A DNA stretch of 64,000 nt from Halomonas litopenaei (GCF_017303055.1 NZ_JAEKJT010000010.1:62001-126000); one strand, 5' to 3'. Positions 1-8,303 are shown, counted from the stretch's first letter. Notes: a model not told the origin generated them from the letters alone. Made by a program: numbers and translations.

Positions 1-532
1 GCCGGGCCTGTTGTTCACGCGTCGCGCCAGCCATCTGTCGACCCACAGCGGCCAAGTGGCCTTTCCTGGCGGCAAGCGCGAGGATCAAGATGACCACCTG
101 CTGGCCACGGCCTTGCGTGAGTCGGAAGAGGAAATCGGCCTGGAGGCCCATCACGTCGAGGTGATCGGTCAGCTGTCCGATGTGCTTTCCCTGCACGGGC
201 TCAAGGTCACACCCTTTGTCGGCATCATACCGCCAGGGCTACCGCTGGCGCCGGATCAGGGCGAGCTGGACGCCATCTTCGAGGTGCCGCTGGCTCACTT
301 CCTTGACGATCATCGCACCCATACCGATGTCATCCCGGTCGACGGCAATAACCTCTACGTGCCCAGCTACCTGATCCCTGCCGACCAAGGCGAGGACTAC
401 GTGATCTGGGGGCTATCGGCGATGATGCTGGTGGAGCTTCTGGCGGAGGGATTCGGCCAGGAAATGAGCCTCTCGCGCCGCCCTGAGGGTACACTGCGCC
501 ACCTGCCTCCGCGACGGGCCCCACATGCCTGA
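1..532 (+). CDS. nudL: CoA pyrophosphatase, Nudix family (5' end outside window)
   Basis: Nudix hydrolase of the NudL/YeaB type, expected to split coenzyme A and its derivatives into phosphopantetheine and 3',5'-ADP. About 176 residues are visible; the reading frame is open to the window edge, so the N-terminus is missing. The UPF0035-type motif (LLFTRR..HL..H.GQVAFPGG) comes first and runs into a complete Nudix box, GGKRED.....ALRESEEEIGLE, with the metal-binding glutamates intact. The ligand-binding half that follows (V.PFVG, F.VPL..F) also fits the family. It ends 66 bases before the next gene on the same strand. The family call is firm; the substrate is inferred from the CoA motif. Confidence 0.87.
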   Translation, partial: PGLLFTRRASHLSTHSGQVAFPGGKREDQDDHLLATALRESEEEIGLEAHHVEVIGQLSDVLSLHGLKVTPFVGIIPPGLPLAPDQGELDAIFEVPLAHFLDDHRTHTDVIPVDGNNLYVPSYLIPADQGEDYVIWGLSAMMLVELLAEGFGQEMSLSRRPEGTLRHLPPRRAPHA

Positions 533-598
533 CGCAGACAGCCACCACTGGCTCGCAAGGGCACATGACATCACCTGGCAAGAGACGACTTAGGCACT

Positions 599-1258
599 AT
601 GAGCTATCCAGACGCTTGCCCTCTACCCCCTGGCCGCCTCGACGAGTTGATCGAGGCGCTGGTGGAGCAAGGCTTTTATATCGGCAAGGAACTGCTGGAT
701 CCGGCGCTTTGCCAGGCCCTGCACAGCGAAATCGAGGACCGCGCTCGTCTAGAGGCCCTGACCAGGGCAGGTATAGGACGCGGCAACGAGCACGAAACCC
801 GCGATGATATTCGCGGAGACGCCATCCATTGGCTCGACCGGGAAACCCTGGCTCAGCGGCGCTACCTGGACACCATGGGGGAATTGCAGCAGGCCCTCAA
901 TGCCAGCCTGTTTCTCGGCCTGTTCGAGTATGAAGCGCACCTGGCACGCTACCCCAGCGGCGCCTTCTATCGTCGCCACCTCGACAGCTTTCGCGGCCGC
1001 GCCAACCGTGTGGTCTCCACGGTCGGCTACCTCAATCCGGACTGGCCTGAGGACGGCGGCGGTGAGATGGTGATCTACGCAAGCGATGACCAGGATCGGG
1101 AAGTGGCGCGTGTGGCGCCACAGGCTGGGACCCTGGTGTGCTTCCTGTCAGAGCAAGTACCCCATGAAGTGTTGCCAACGCGACACCCCCGGGCCAGCAT
1201 CGCGGGCTGGTTCCGACGCAACGCCTCACTCGGGGGCATGATCGACCCCGCGCGCTGA
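599..1258 (+). CDS. 2OG-Fe(II) oxygenase, SM-20/prolyl-hydroxylase type
   Basis: A 219-residue Fe(II)- and 2-oxoglutarate-dependent oxygenase. The iron ligands are visible: the HxD pair in FYRRHLDSF (about residue 124), the distal His in the VPHEV segment (about residue 187), then an arginine (RASIAGWFR) that should bind the 2-oxoglutarate carboxylate. The order and spacing match the SM-20/PHD-like hydroxylases; a Pseudomonas member of that group hydroxylates a proline of EF-Tu. A protein substrate here is therefore plausible but is inference. The start is the ATG at 599, with weak upstream ribosome-binding sequence. A histidine kinase gene begins 60 bases downstream in the same direction. 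Confidence 0.82.
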   Translation: MSYPDACPLPPGRLDELIEALVEQGFYIGKELLDPALCQALHSEIEDRARLEALTRAGIGRGNEHETRDDIRGDAIHWLDRETLAQRRYLDTMGELQQALNASLFLGLFEYEAHLARYPSGAFYRRHLDSFRGRANRVVSTVGYLNPDWPEDGGGEMVIYASDDQDREVARVAPQAGTLVCFLSEQVPHEVLPTRHPRASIAGWFRRNASLGGMIDPAR

Positions 1259-1318
1259 GTCAGCCGCCCTGTGTGACCTGCGCTTGCCAGACAAGCCATA
1301 TCGCTATCGAGTGTGCCC

Positions 1319-2920
1319 ATGTCCACCACTACCGACACCCGGCTGCGTGAGCTCGAGCAAACCATCGCGCGGCTGGAAGAAGAAAAACGTCACTATCAGT
1401 GGCTGGCGGAAAGCACCACCGATCTAATCTCGCGGCACGACCAGGACGGCGTCTTTCTCTATGCGTCCCAGGCCTCGCAGTCGCTGCTCGGCTTTGCGCC
1501 GGAAGAGCTGGTGGGCATCTGCGCCTATGACATGTTTCACCCCGACGACCTGGCCGCCCTGCTGAGCAAGTCACCCAGCATTTACTACCACGAAGGCTTC
1601 TACGAGCAGACCTACCGTTTCCGCACCCGTGAAGGCCACTACATCTGGTTCGAGACCACGAGCCGAACTCGCCGAGACCCCGCCACCGGCGACTTGATCG
1701 ACATACTCTGCGTATCCCGCGATGTCAGCCGGCGGGTCGAGGAAGAAGCGAGACGTCAACGCCTGGCACGGGTGGTCGAATCGACCACGGACTACGTGCT
1801 GTTCTGTGATGAAGACGAGACGCTGGTCTACTCGAACCAGGCGGCTCGCGAGCTGCTGGGCCTTGCCAAGGACAGCCCCTCGCTGGCCATTCGCCAGCTG
1901 CTGACCACCCAGGCCACCCAGACCTGGTGCCAGCAGGTACTGCCAGCCATTCACCAGCATGGACGCTGGAGCGGAGAGTTGGCCCTGGCCAGCCCTGGCG
2001 GTGACATTCCGGTGCTCAGTGTGGTCCAGCAACACCGTGAACAGGCAGGCCATGCCCAGCTATCCCTGGTCAATCGAGACCTCAGCCTGCGTCTGGAAGC
2101 AGAAGCGCAAGCGCGGCGCCACCAGGAACAGATTACTCATGCCAATCGGCTGGCCTCCCTCGGCGAGTTGGCCACCACGATTGCCCACGAGTGCAACCAG
2201 CCATTGGCGACCCTCAGCAACTATGCCAGTGGCGCGCTGATGCAGCTTGAACGCAATCCCCAACAGCCTGCCAGTGAGCTCACCGTTCCACTCACCCGAA
2301 TCAGCCATCAGATTCAGCGGCTATCGGACCGTCTCAAGCATATTCGCCGGTTTGTTCGCCGTGGCAGCCTGCACCTTGCCCCCCAGGACCTCTCCGCCAT
2401 CATCTCTGCGGCGGTCGACCTGTGGGAGCCACAGTGCCGCCACGAAGGGGTTCAGCTCATCTGGTGCATGACGCCTCCTGGCCTGTACGTTACTGCCGAC
2501 GCCGAGGGGCTGGAGCAGGTACTGGTAAACCTAATTCGTAACGCGCTAGACGCCTGCCGCGACACGGTGGCCACTACCTCGCCTCCCCGTATCCTCGTCG
2601 ATGCCTATCCCACCGGCGCAGATACGGTATGCATCGACATTTTGGATGACGGGCCAGGCGTCCCTGAAGATCAGCGTCCACAGCTCTTCACGCCTTTTGT
2701 CAGTAGTCGCCCGGAGGGCCTTGGCATGGGGCTATCGATCAGTCTGTCATTGCTGGAGGCCATGGGCGGAGGGCTGACGCTTGAGGACACTGGTCGTGAC
2801 GGCGCAACCTGCCGAGCTCCAGTGCCAGAGGATTCTCAGCGCTTCCAGGTGTCTTCCCCCTTTACCGGTGCACGCTTTCGCATCAGCCTCGCGCGCGTCT
2901 GGGCACCAGCGCCAGCGTGA
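1319..2920 (+). CDS. PAS-domain sensor histidine kinase, FixL/DctB-like
   Basis: A 533-residue sensor kinase with no obvious membrane segment, so probably cytosolic. Order: short coiled coil (residues 8-25), PAS 1 with its PAC extension (about 28-145), a second PAS-like domain (about 150-260), a HisKA helix with the phospho-acceptor His near residue 290 in AHECNQPL, then the ATPase domain with N box (NLIRNALDAC), G1 (DDGPGVP), F box (LFTPFVSS) and G2 (GLGMGLS). The HECNQPL box is typical of FixL, DctB and relatives. The ATG at 1319 is preferred over the in-frame GTG two codons upstream. The C-terminus after G2 is longer than usual (about 20 extra residues before the last strand). Its partner regulator follows 120 bases later. 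No heme ligand can be assigned, so the signal is unknown. Confidence 0.87.
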   Translation: MSTTTDTRLRELEQTIARLEEEKRHYQWLAESTTDLISRHDQDGVFLYASQASQSLLGFAPEELVGICAYDMFHPDDLAALLSKSPSIYYHEGFYEQTYRFRTREGHYIWFETTSRTRRDPATGDLIDILCVSRDVSRRVEEEARRQRLARVVESTTDYVLFCDEDETLVYSNQAARELLGLAKDSPSLAIRQLLTTQATQTWCQQVLPAIHQHGRWSGELALASPGGDIPVLSVVQQHREQAGHAQLSLVNRDLSLRLEAEAQARRHQEQITHANRLASLGELATTIAHECNQPLATLSNYASGALMQLERNPQQPASELTVPLTRISHQIQRLSDRLKHIRRFVRRGSLHLAPQDLSAIISAAVDLWEPQCRHEGVQLIWCMTPPGLYVTADAEGLEQVLVNLIRNALDACRDTVATTSPPRILVDAYPTGADTVCIDILDDGPGVPEDQRPQLFTPFVSSRPEGLGMGLSISLSLLEAMGGGLTLEDTGRDGATCRAPVPEDSQRFQVSSPFTGARFRISLARVWAPAPA

Positions 2921-3040
2921 TGAACAGTCCCCGGCAGGGCCCCAATCGGATAGGATAACGACGTTGCTTGTTTTCTGTTATCGGCGGTCAGCATGTGCTC
3001 ACCACATGTCCAGGCTCGCCAGACCACCTCGGTAACTGCC

Positions 3041-3676
3041 ATGTCCCATGATGTTCCGCCTGCCACCGTCGCCATCGTCGATGATGACGAAGATCTGAGG
3101 GAGTCGCTGGCCTGGCTGCTGCAGTCGGTAGGACTCGGCGCTAGAGGCTACTCCAGCGGTGATGACTTTCTTGCCTCGACCCATTCGCATCAGGTGCTAT
3201 TGCTGGATGTGCGCATGCCAGGACTCAGTGGGCTTCAGGTCCAGCAGCGGCTAGCCCAGCGCGACCAGCACCTGCCGTTGATCATGATGACGGGGCACGG
3301 TGATGTCCCCATGGCGGTGGCAGCCTTGAAGGCAGGCGCCTTCGATTTCATCGAAAAGCCCTTCAACCAGCAGCAGCTGATCGACACGATTCAACAGGCG
3401 CTGGATCTCCATCACTGCCAGATGAACCACTGGTCGCGACAGCAGGAGCTGAAGCGTCGCTACGACACGCTGAGAGCCAATGAGCAAGCCATCCTGCGGG
3501 AGGTGGCGCGGGGCCTGACCAGCCGTGAAATCGCTGAACAGCTATCCCTCAGCGCCAAGACCATTGAGGTCTACCGTCAGCGCATCATGAAGACGCTGGG
3601 TGCCGCCAATCTGGCTGAACTGATTCGAATGGCCGTTGCGCTGGAGTTGGTCGATGCGCTTCCGGCCACTCACTAA
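3041..3676 (+). CDS. FixJ-family response regulator (REC plus LuxR-type HTH)
   Basis: A 211-residue response regulator. The receiver domain (about 8-120) has the acidic pocket DDDED, phospho-acceptor Asp near residue 56 in LLLDVRMPG, the conserved Thr in MMTGHGDV and Lys in FIEKPF. The LuxR-type helix-turn-helix follows (about 145-205; ILREVARGLTSREIAEQLSLSAKTIEVYRQRIMKTL). The GHGDVPMAV..LKAGAFDFIEKP run is characteristic of the FixJ/TtrR/StyR subfamily. The start is uncertain: ATG 3041 fits the family N-terminus, but an in-frame ATG at 2993 is also open. It follows the kinase gene on the same strand and is almost certainly its cognate regulator. Its targets are not evident from the window. 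Confidence 0.88.
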   Translation: MSHDVPPATVAIVDDDEDLRESLAWLLQSVGLGARGYSSGDDFLASTHSHQVLLLDVRMPGLSGLQVQQRLAQRDQHLPLIMMTGHGDVPMAVAALKAGAFDFIEKPFNQQQLIDTIQQALDLHHCQMNHWSRQQELKRRYDTLRANEQAILREVARGLTSREIAEQLSLSAKTIEVYRQRIMKTLGAANLAELIRMAVALELVDALPATH

Positions 3677-3725
3677 CATCACGCACTCGCCTGGCGAGTA
3701 TCGCCACCTCGAACACCTTCTCGCC

Positions 3726-4307
3726 TCAGGCCGAATCACGCCATCGGTCAGGGCCGGCGCTTCGCTCCTGACGCCAGGAAGGCCCCTGAGGTGAACCCCG
3801 CAGCCGGGCCAGGCGCTGAGAGAGCGGCTCCAGCCCCAGCGCCTGTCGGCGTCGGTCCACGTCGGCAGGGTTCTCGATCTCACCAGGGACCGGCCAGCCA
3901 TCCTCACCAATCTCGAACTGGGTGCCGTAACGCTGCGGCTGTCCCATCAGCACGCGCATCCGATCCTCCAGGTAGGCCAGCTGCCACCCGGGAGCCTGAC
4001 CGTCGCCAACGGCCTGCTTCAGGGCAACACAGCAGCGCTGCATGAAGTCGACGTCAAACACCGCATGCATGGCGATATGCCACGCCGCCTCGCAACCATC
4101 CTCGCCTGCGGCATCGCGGCCAGGCCAGCCCTGACGATCGATGATCCCCGACAGCCGCTCGGCATTGTCCTGATACAACGCCCGAACCCGCGGGTGATAA
4201 TCCATCGAGGGAAGTTCCCCGGAAGCGCTGAGTTCCTCCAGCAACGTCCGGTCCTGTTGCAGCAGCGTGATCATCTGCTGGGCCAACACTCCTTTGCGTA
4301 TCGTCAT
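3726..4307 (-). CDS. DUF6624 family protein
   Basis: A 193-residue protein that I recognise as DUF6624, a family without an assigned function. Typical features are the N-terminal helix (QQDRTLLEEL), then DNAERLSGIIDRQGWPGRDAAGEDGCEAAWHIAMHA, a region ending in YLEDRMRVLMGQPQRYGTQF, and the closing NPADVDRRRQALGLEPL. There is no signal peptide or membrane segment. The ATG at 4307, preceded by GAGGT, is preferred to a GTG three codons upstream. It faces the response regulator gene tail to tail with only 49 bases between. The last 25 residues are polar and probably disordered. Family call good; role unknown. Confidence 0.75.
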   Translation of the reverse strand: MTIRKGVLAQQMITLLQQDRTLLEELSASGELPSMDYHPRVRALYQDNAERLSGIIDRQGWPGRDAAGEDGCEAAWHIAMHAVFDVDFMQRCCVALKQAVGDGQAPGWQLAYLEDRMRVLMGQPQRYGTQFEIGEDGWPVPGEIENPADVDRRRQALGLEPLSQRLARLRGSPQGPSWRQERSAGPDRWRDSA

Positions 4308-4577
4308 CCCGAGCACCTCGTATCCGCTGACCTGCCACGCTTGATCACAGACTCCTAGGGTTAATGGTCTGCATCAATAGTCGATTCTCCGACCGCTCCG
4401 TAGGAAAACATCGACAAAGCAGGCTTGTTTCAGCAAAGAAAAAACTGGCGTCGCCGAGCGCAGCGTGGGGTCAACCCGCATGCTAGAGTCCATGGAAACA
4501 CCCTGGCATCCCTCCTCCGAGGCATCCCAGGCCTAGCAGACGACGCTGTCAATGCTGCCACTTATGAGGACATGCTG

Positions 4578-5066
4578 ATGAATGAGACCGACCTCCATCA
4601 CCTGCGCCGTTGCATCGAACTGGCACAGCAGGCCCTGGACAAGGGCGACGAACCCTTTGGTTCGCTGCTGGTCGATGGCCACGGCAAGATACGCTTTGAG
4701 GACCACAATCATGTCGCGGCGGGTGACGCGACTCAGCATCCCGAGTTTGCCATCGCCCGTTGGGCCGCCACCCACCTGTCAGCAGAGGAGCGCAGGGAAG
4801 CCACGGTATACACATCGGGAGAACACTGCCCGATGTGCGCCGCCGCCCACGGTTGGGTCGGCCTTGGCAGGATTGTCTACGCCAGCTCGTCTGAACAACT
4901 GGGTCAATGGCTGGCGCAGTGGGAGGTCGCCCCGGCACCGGTGGCACCGCTACCGATTGGATCCATTGTCCCGGGCCTTCAGGTCGACGGGCCAGTCGCA
5001 GCGTTCGGCGATGCGATTCGCGAACTGCATCGCCGATACCACCAGGAGAAGCGCCTCAGAGGGTGA
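4578..5066 (+). CDS. Nucleoside deaminase (cytidine/deoxycytidylate deaminase fold)
   Basis: A 162-residue zinc-dependent deaminase of the guanine/tRNA-adenosine/cytosine deaminase group. The first zinc-site motif is HPEFAI (HPE rather than the common HAE; the proton-shuttle Glu is kept), and the second is EHCPMCAAAH, with both cysteines present but His in place of the usual Pro before the first. The start is the ATG at 4578, with AGGA seven bases upstream; a second ATG lies six bases earlier. The last 11 bases overlap the convergent MOSC gene. The substrate cannot be read from the sequence. The length suits a free-base or nucleoside deaminase better than TadA, whose TadA-specific motifs I do not see. 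Confidence 0.78.
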   Translation: MNETDLHHLRRCIELAQQALDKGDEPFGSLLVDGHGKIRFEDHNHVAAGDATQHPEFAIARWAATHLSAEERREATVYTSGEHCPMCAAAHGWVGLGRIVYASSSEQLGQWLAQWEVAPAPVAPLPIGSIVPGLQVDGPVAAFGDAIRELHRRYHQEKRLRG

Positions 5067-5913
5067 CAGGACGCTGGCTTGCTTCCAGGTGGTCGCCGAC
5101 CCTGAGCACGGCACCGACACCGTCTTCGATGATGGCATTCTGACCGAAGTAGGCGCCTTTCCAGCCAGGCTGTGTGTCCATTTCGACCAGCGTCTTGAGG
5201 GGCTCCTTGGGGGAAGGCGCAGCGCCACTGCGCTGATCAAGGGTAATGATCTTGCAACGCTTGCAGGGCTTGCGTAGCCCCAGTCGATAGCCTGGGCCCG
5301 CCAGGCTGCTCCAGTCACGCTCAGCAAAGGCGTCAGCGCCCGACACCACCAGGTTGGGACGGAAGCGCTCCATCGGGACGGGGTCTTCTCCCTTGGCCAG
5401 CAGTCGCTCGTTGAGCGCCGCCAGAGACGCCTCGCACGCAATCAGCAGTGGATAGCCGTCGGCAAAGCCAGTATGAACCACGCCCTGTTCCTGGGGGGAC
5501 AGGTAGTCGGTTTCGACCAGCCTTCTGGCGGAATCGGGGAGTCGCACCAGGCGCAAGGATCCTTGAGGAGCGCCCAGCGCAGCGGCGAGCCACTGTGACG
5601 CCTCAGGGCCCTCATCCTCCGCCTGGCAGTCACTTGCCCAGACCCTCACATCCAGCATGGCCCCACTGGTATCCGCCAATGGCACCACCAAGGGCGGCAT
5701 ATCCGCATGACGCAGTTGTAGCGCTGTTTCGGTCAGGACGACACCGATGGTCGCCAGCGCTGGCAGCTCGCGCTGGGTGACGAACTTGCCCGCGGGATTG
5801 ACCAGCATCCAGCGACGATCATGGGCCAGGCCGCGCTCGGTAAGTTCCGCATGGGACAGGGTGATTCCCTGCAGGGACTTCACCGGATAGCAGGCGAGAG
5901 AGGACAGCTTCAT
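5056..5913 (-). CDS. MOSC domain protein, YcbX-like (no ferredoxin domain)
   Basis: A 285-residue protein with an N-terminal MOSC beta-barrel (LACYPVKSLQG...ERGLAHDRRWMLV) and a C-terminal MOSC domain containing the conserved cysteine region KPCKRCKIITLDQRSG (about residues 212-230), where molybdenum cofactor sulfur binds. The family includes YcbX and mARC, which reduce N-hydroxylated compounds. E. coli YcbX carries an extra C-terminal 2Fe-2S ferredoxin domain; this protein ends right after the MOSC fold, so it would need a separate electron donor. The ATG at 5913 with AAGGAA upstream is preferred to the adjacent TTG. Its 3' end overlaps the nucleoside deaminase gene. Confidence 0.85.
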   Translation of the reverse strand: MKLSSLACYPVKSLQGITLSHAELTERGLAHDRRWMLVNPAGKFVTQRELPALATIGVVLTETALQLRHADMPPLVVPLADTSGAMLDVRVWASDCQAEDEGPEASQWLAAALGAPQGSLRLVRLPDSARRLVETDYLSPQEQGVVHTGFADGYPLLIACEASLAALNERLLAKGEDPVPMERFRPNLVVSGADAFAERDWSSLAGPGYRLGLRKPCKRCKIITLDQRSGAAPSPKEPLKTLVEMDTQPGWKGAYFGQNAIIEDGVGAVLRVGDHLEASQRPVTL

Positions 5914-5981
5914 CAACGTTCCTTGTCAGTGGTGGGTGCGCTCGACGTGGCGGTGAGCGGTAGCCCTGCGATCTTACCCGA

Positions 5982-6124
5982 CAATGCCGACACGCTGTCG
6001 TAACAGACTGTCGAGACGATCTATCACAGCGAGCTGTCGTGACACGCTGTCGTGACACGCTTTCGTGTCGCCCTATCGTGACACGCTTTCGTGTCGCCCT
6101 ATCGTGTCGCCCCAGCGTGACAGC
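5982..6124. repeat. 13-bp minisatellite, 11 units
   Basis: Eleven consecutive 13-base units start at 5982, 5995, 6008, 6021, 6034, 6047, 6060, 6073, 6086, 6099 and 6112. The central consensus is CTGTCGTGACACG. Units 5 and 6 are identical, and units 7-8 repeat almost exactly as 9-10 (a perfect 26-base duplication, 6055-6080 and 6081-6106). The outermost units are degenerate. Each central unit carries the near-palindrome CGTGNCACG, and GACACG-CTTT-CGTGTC can fold twice into a small hairpin. The array fills most of the 265-base gap between the racemase gene and the MOSC gene. I see no gene in it. Confidence 0.9.
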
Positions 6125-6178
6125 GCCCACAGGATCCATGACGCCGCTGTGGTAAGTGTCAGGCAAGCTGGCTGACGC

Positions 6179-6868
6179 TCAGCCGATGGCCAGTTCTACC
6201 GCCCTTTTCGCGTGGATCGCCGTGGTGTCGTACAGCGCCACCGAGGTATCCTGCTGATTGACCAGCAGCGCAATCTCGGTGCACCCCAGAATCACGGCCT
6301 GGGCCCCATCAGCGGCAAGCTCCTCCATGATGGCCAGCATCTCATCGCGAGACGTTGGCACGATCTGGCCATGACACAGTTCATCGTAAATGATGCGATG
6401 CACTTGCTCGCGCTGGGGCTTGTCAGGGACCCTGACGTCAATTCCGAAGGCCTCGAGCCGATCCTTGTAGAATCCCTGCTCCATGGTGAAACGCGTACCC
6501 AGTAGCCCAACACGCTTGATCCCGTCCATGACCAGTGCATCCGCAGTGGAGTCGGCGATGTGGAGCAAGGGAATATCCACGGCCTTCTCGATCTGACGTG
6601 CCACCTTGTGCATGGTGTTGGTGCACAATACGAGCATGTCGGCGCCGGCTTCCTGCACCTGCCAGGCAGCGCCTGCCAGCAAGGCGGCAGCGTCTTCCCA
6701 GCGCCCCTGCCGCTGGAATGCCTCGACTTCGGCAAAATCGACGCTGACCAGGACGATCTTGGCCGAGTGATGTCCCCCAAGGGTCTCGTTGACGCCACGA
6801 TTGAGGTACTGGTAATAGCTCACCGTGGATTCCCAGCTCATTCCACCCAACAAACCGATGGTCTTCAT
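6179..6868 (-). CDS. Aspartate/glutamate racemase family protein
   Basis: A 229-residue cofactor-independent amino acid racemase of the Asp/Glu/hydantoin family, closest in style to YgeA-type broad-specificity enzymes. The two catalytic cysteines sit in symmetrical half-sites: VLCTNTMHK (about residue 82) and ILGCTEIALL (about residue 195). The N-terminus IGLLGGMSWESTVSYYQ is typical of this subgroup. Start at ATG 6868, with a GGAGG-like ribosome-binding site just upstream. It lies downstream of the GNAT gene on the same strand and is followed by the 13-bp repeat array. The amino acid used cannot be determined from sequence alone. Confidence 0.87.
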   Translation of the reverse strand: MKTIGLLGGMSWESTVSYYQYLNRGVNETLGGHHSAKIVLVSVDFAEVEAFQRQGRWEDAAALLAGAAWQVQEAGADMLVLCTNTMHKVARQIEKAVDIPLLHIADSTADALVMDGIKRVGLLGTRFTMEQGFYKDRLEAFGIDVRVPDKPQREQVHRIIYDELCHGQIVPTSRDEMLAIMEELAADGAQAVILGCTEIALLVNQQDTSVALYDTTAIHAKRAVELAIG

Positions 6869-6955
6869 GCCCGCCCTCCCGGAATCATCCCTGACGTCAG
6901 TATCGTCTAACCCACAGCATACAGGGACCCGCTGAGAGGAACAGTATCCATCACC

Positions 6956-7438
6956 TCAACCCTTTGCTGCTCCTGAGTGGGCTGCGCGATCATGAACAAC
7001 CGCTTTCTCCAGGCCCAGCACCTGGCCATGGGGAGTCGGGCAGCCTCGCACCTGCTGATACCCCTGTCGCTGATACCATGACACGGCGCGACTCCCCGAC
7101 AGCACACGCAGGCGAAGGCATTGAGCACCCGACAAGCGCGCCATGTCTTCCCACAGTGCGAGCAAGTGCGTACCGATTCCCTTGCCGCGTTCATCCGGCA
7201 CCACATGCAGCTCCCGCAGCACGACAACATCAGCACTCTGCTCCCATGCCAGCAACCCCACTCGCCCACGGTCACAGACCGCCCAGCGCCAGCACCTCTC
7301 GGGGAAACGCTGGTGAAACCGTTCACTGTCCCAGGTCAGCCCGTGGCGAAGGTAGTCATCTGCCATCTGATGACGCACTAGCGTTTCTGCCACGTCAGCC
7401 TCTGCGCATCCCTCGAGCGTCACCCTATCGCCGTCCAT
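6956..7438 (-). CDS. GNAT family N-acetyltransferase
   Basis: A 160-residue acetyltransferase with a single GNAT domain. The acetyl-CoA binding motif A is clear: VVLRELHVVPDERGKGIGTHLLALWEDMARLSG (about residues 70-103, R-G-K-G-I-G at its core), followed by the motif B segment SWYQRQGYQQV. The substrate is unknown. The gene is 87 bases upstream of the racemase gene on the same strand and may be co-transcribed with it. A strong hairpin at 7468-7507 separates it from the enoyl-CoA hydratase gene. The last 15 residues are polar and not part of the fold. Confidence 0.83.
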   Translation of the reverse strand: MDGDRVTLEGCAEADVAETLVRHQMADDYLRHGLTWDSERFHQRFPERCWRWAVCDRGRVGLLAWEQSADVVVLRELHVVPDERGKGIGTHLLALWEDMARLSGAQCLRLRVLSGSRAVSWYQRQGYQQVRGCPTPHGQVLGLEKAVVHDRAAHSGAAKG

Positions 7439-7467
7439 GCCCCATGCCCCTTCCCATCCCCTTCCTA

Positions 7468-7507
7468 CAACAACACGGCCCTGGTAAACACCAGGGCCGT
7501 GTTGTTG
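7468..7507 (-). terminator. Perfect 17-bp stem-loop
   Basis: A perfect 17-base inverted repeat (CAACAACACGGCCCTGG and its complement) with a 6-base loop. It lies 22 bases beyond the stop of the leftward enoyl-CoA hydratase gene and before the GNAT start. There is no clear U-run, so it may also act as a transcript-end stabiliser. Confidence 0.7.
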
Positions 7508-7529
7508 AGGCTATGACAAACCCGCGCCG

Positions 7530-8303
7530 TCAGAAGTTGGGTTTGCGTTTCTCGACGAAGGCGCTCATGCCTTCACGCTGCTCGTCGGAGGCGAAGCACA
7601 GCGCGAACAGGCTGGTCTCCAGCGCCAACGCACTGTCCAGATCCTGATCCATGCCATCGTGGATGACCTGCTTGGCACTGCGCACGGCTCCCGGACCATT
7701 GCCAGCGAGCTGCTTGGTCAAGGTCTGGGCATAGTCTTCCAGCTCCGCCTGGGACATCACCTGATTGACCAGCCCGATACGCAGCGCCTCGGCGGCATCA
7801 ATCTTGCGTCCGGTGGTGCACAGGTCCAGCGCCATGGCCGGCCCCACCCGGCGCGGCAGGCGCTGTGAGCCGCCGAAGCCAGGAATCACGCCCAACAGAA
7901 CCTCCGGCTGACCAAACACGGCGTTGTCGCTGGCCACCGCCCAGTCACAGGCCAGAGCCAGCTCGCAGCCGCCTCCGAGGCAAAAGCCGTTGACCAGGGC
8001 CACCACGGGCACTGGCAGCGTCTCAAGTCGCTTGACGGTCTTCAACGCCTGGGCCGCGAAGTCGCGCGCCTGCTGAGGTGACATCTCACGCATCTCGGTG
8101 ATGTCGGCCCCTGCCACGAACGACTTTTCGCCAGCGCCGGTCATCAACACCGCACGCAGCCCTTCGCGGCCTTCCAGCTGGTCCAGTACGTCTTCCAACG
8201 CCTGAATGACTCCACTGTTGAGAGCGTTCAGCGCCTTGGGGCGGTTGATGGTCAGACGAACAACGCCGCCTGTATCGGTCATCTCGACCAGTTGCTCACT
8301 CAT
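7530..8303 (-). CDS. Enoyl-CoA hydratase (crotonase family)
   Basis: A 257-residue crotonase-fold enzyme that should hydrate trans-2-enoyl-CoA to 3-hydroxyacyl-CoA. The oxyanion-hole segments (FVAGADITEM and GFCLGGGCELALACD) and both catalytic glutamates are present: one in GGGCEL (about residue 110) and one in FGQPEVLLGVIPGFGG (about residue 130). That pattern marks an active hydratase rather than an isomerase. Start at ATG 8303, with CAGGAG seven bases upstream. The next step in beta-oxidation (3-hydroxyacyl-CoA dehydrogenase) is encoded 268 bases upstream on the same strand. With the DmdB/DmdC-like genes nearby, a DmdD-like role is possible, but generic short-chain beta-oxidation is the safer reading. 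Confidence 0.9.
   Translation of the reverse strand: MSEQLVEMTDTGGVVRLTINRPKALNALNSGVIQALEDVLDQLEGREGLRAVLMTGAGEKSFVAGADITEMREMSPQQARDFAAQALKTVKRLETLPVPVVALVNGFCLGGGCELALACDWAVASDNAVFGQPEVLLGVIPGFGGSQRLPRRVGPAMALDLCTTGRKIDAAEALRIGLVNQVMSQAELEDYAQTLTKQLAGNGPGAVRSAKQVIHDGMDQDLDSALALETSLFALCFASDEQREGMSAFVEKRKPNF

Noticed and set aside
5982-6124. Possible CRISPR array
   Set aside because: The repeats are contiguous and only 13 bp, with no unique spacers and no cas genes in the window. The same holds for the 15-bp arrays.
5819-6166. Leftward open frame spanning the 13-bp repeats
   Set aside because: It overlaps the start of the MOSC gene, and its composition is driven by the repeat, which gives a 13-residue pattern.
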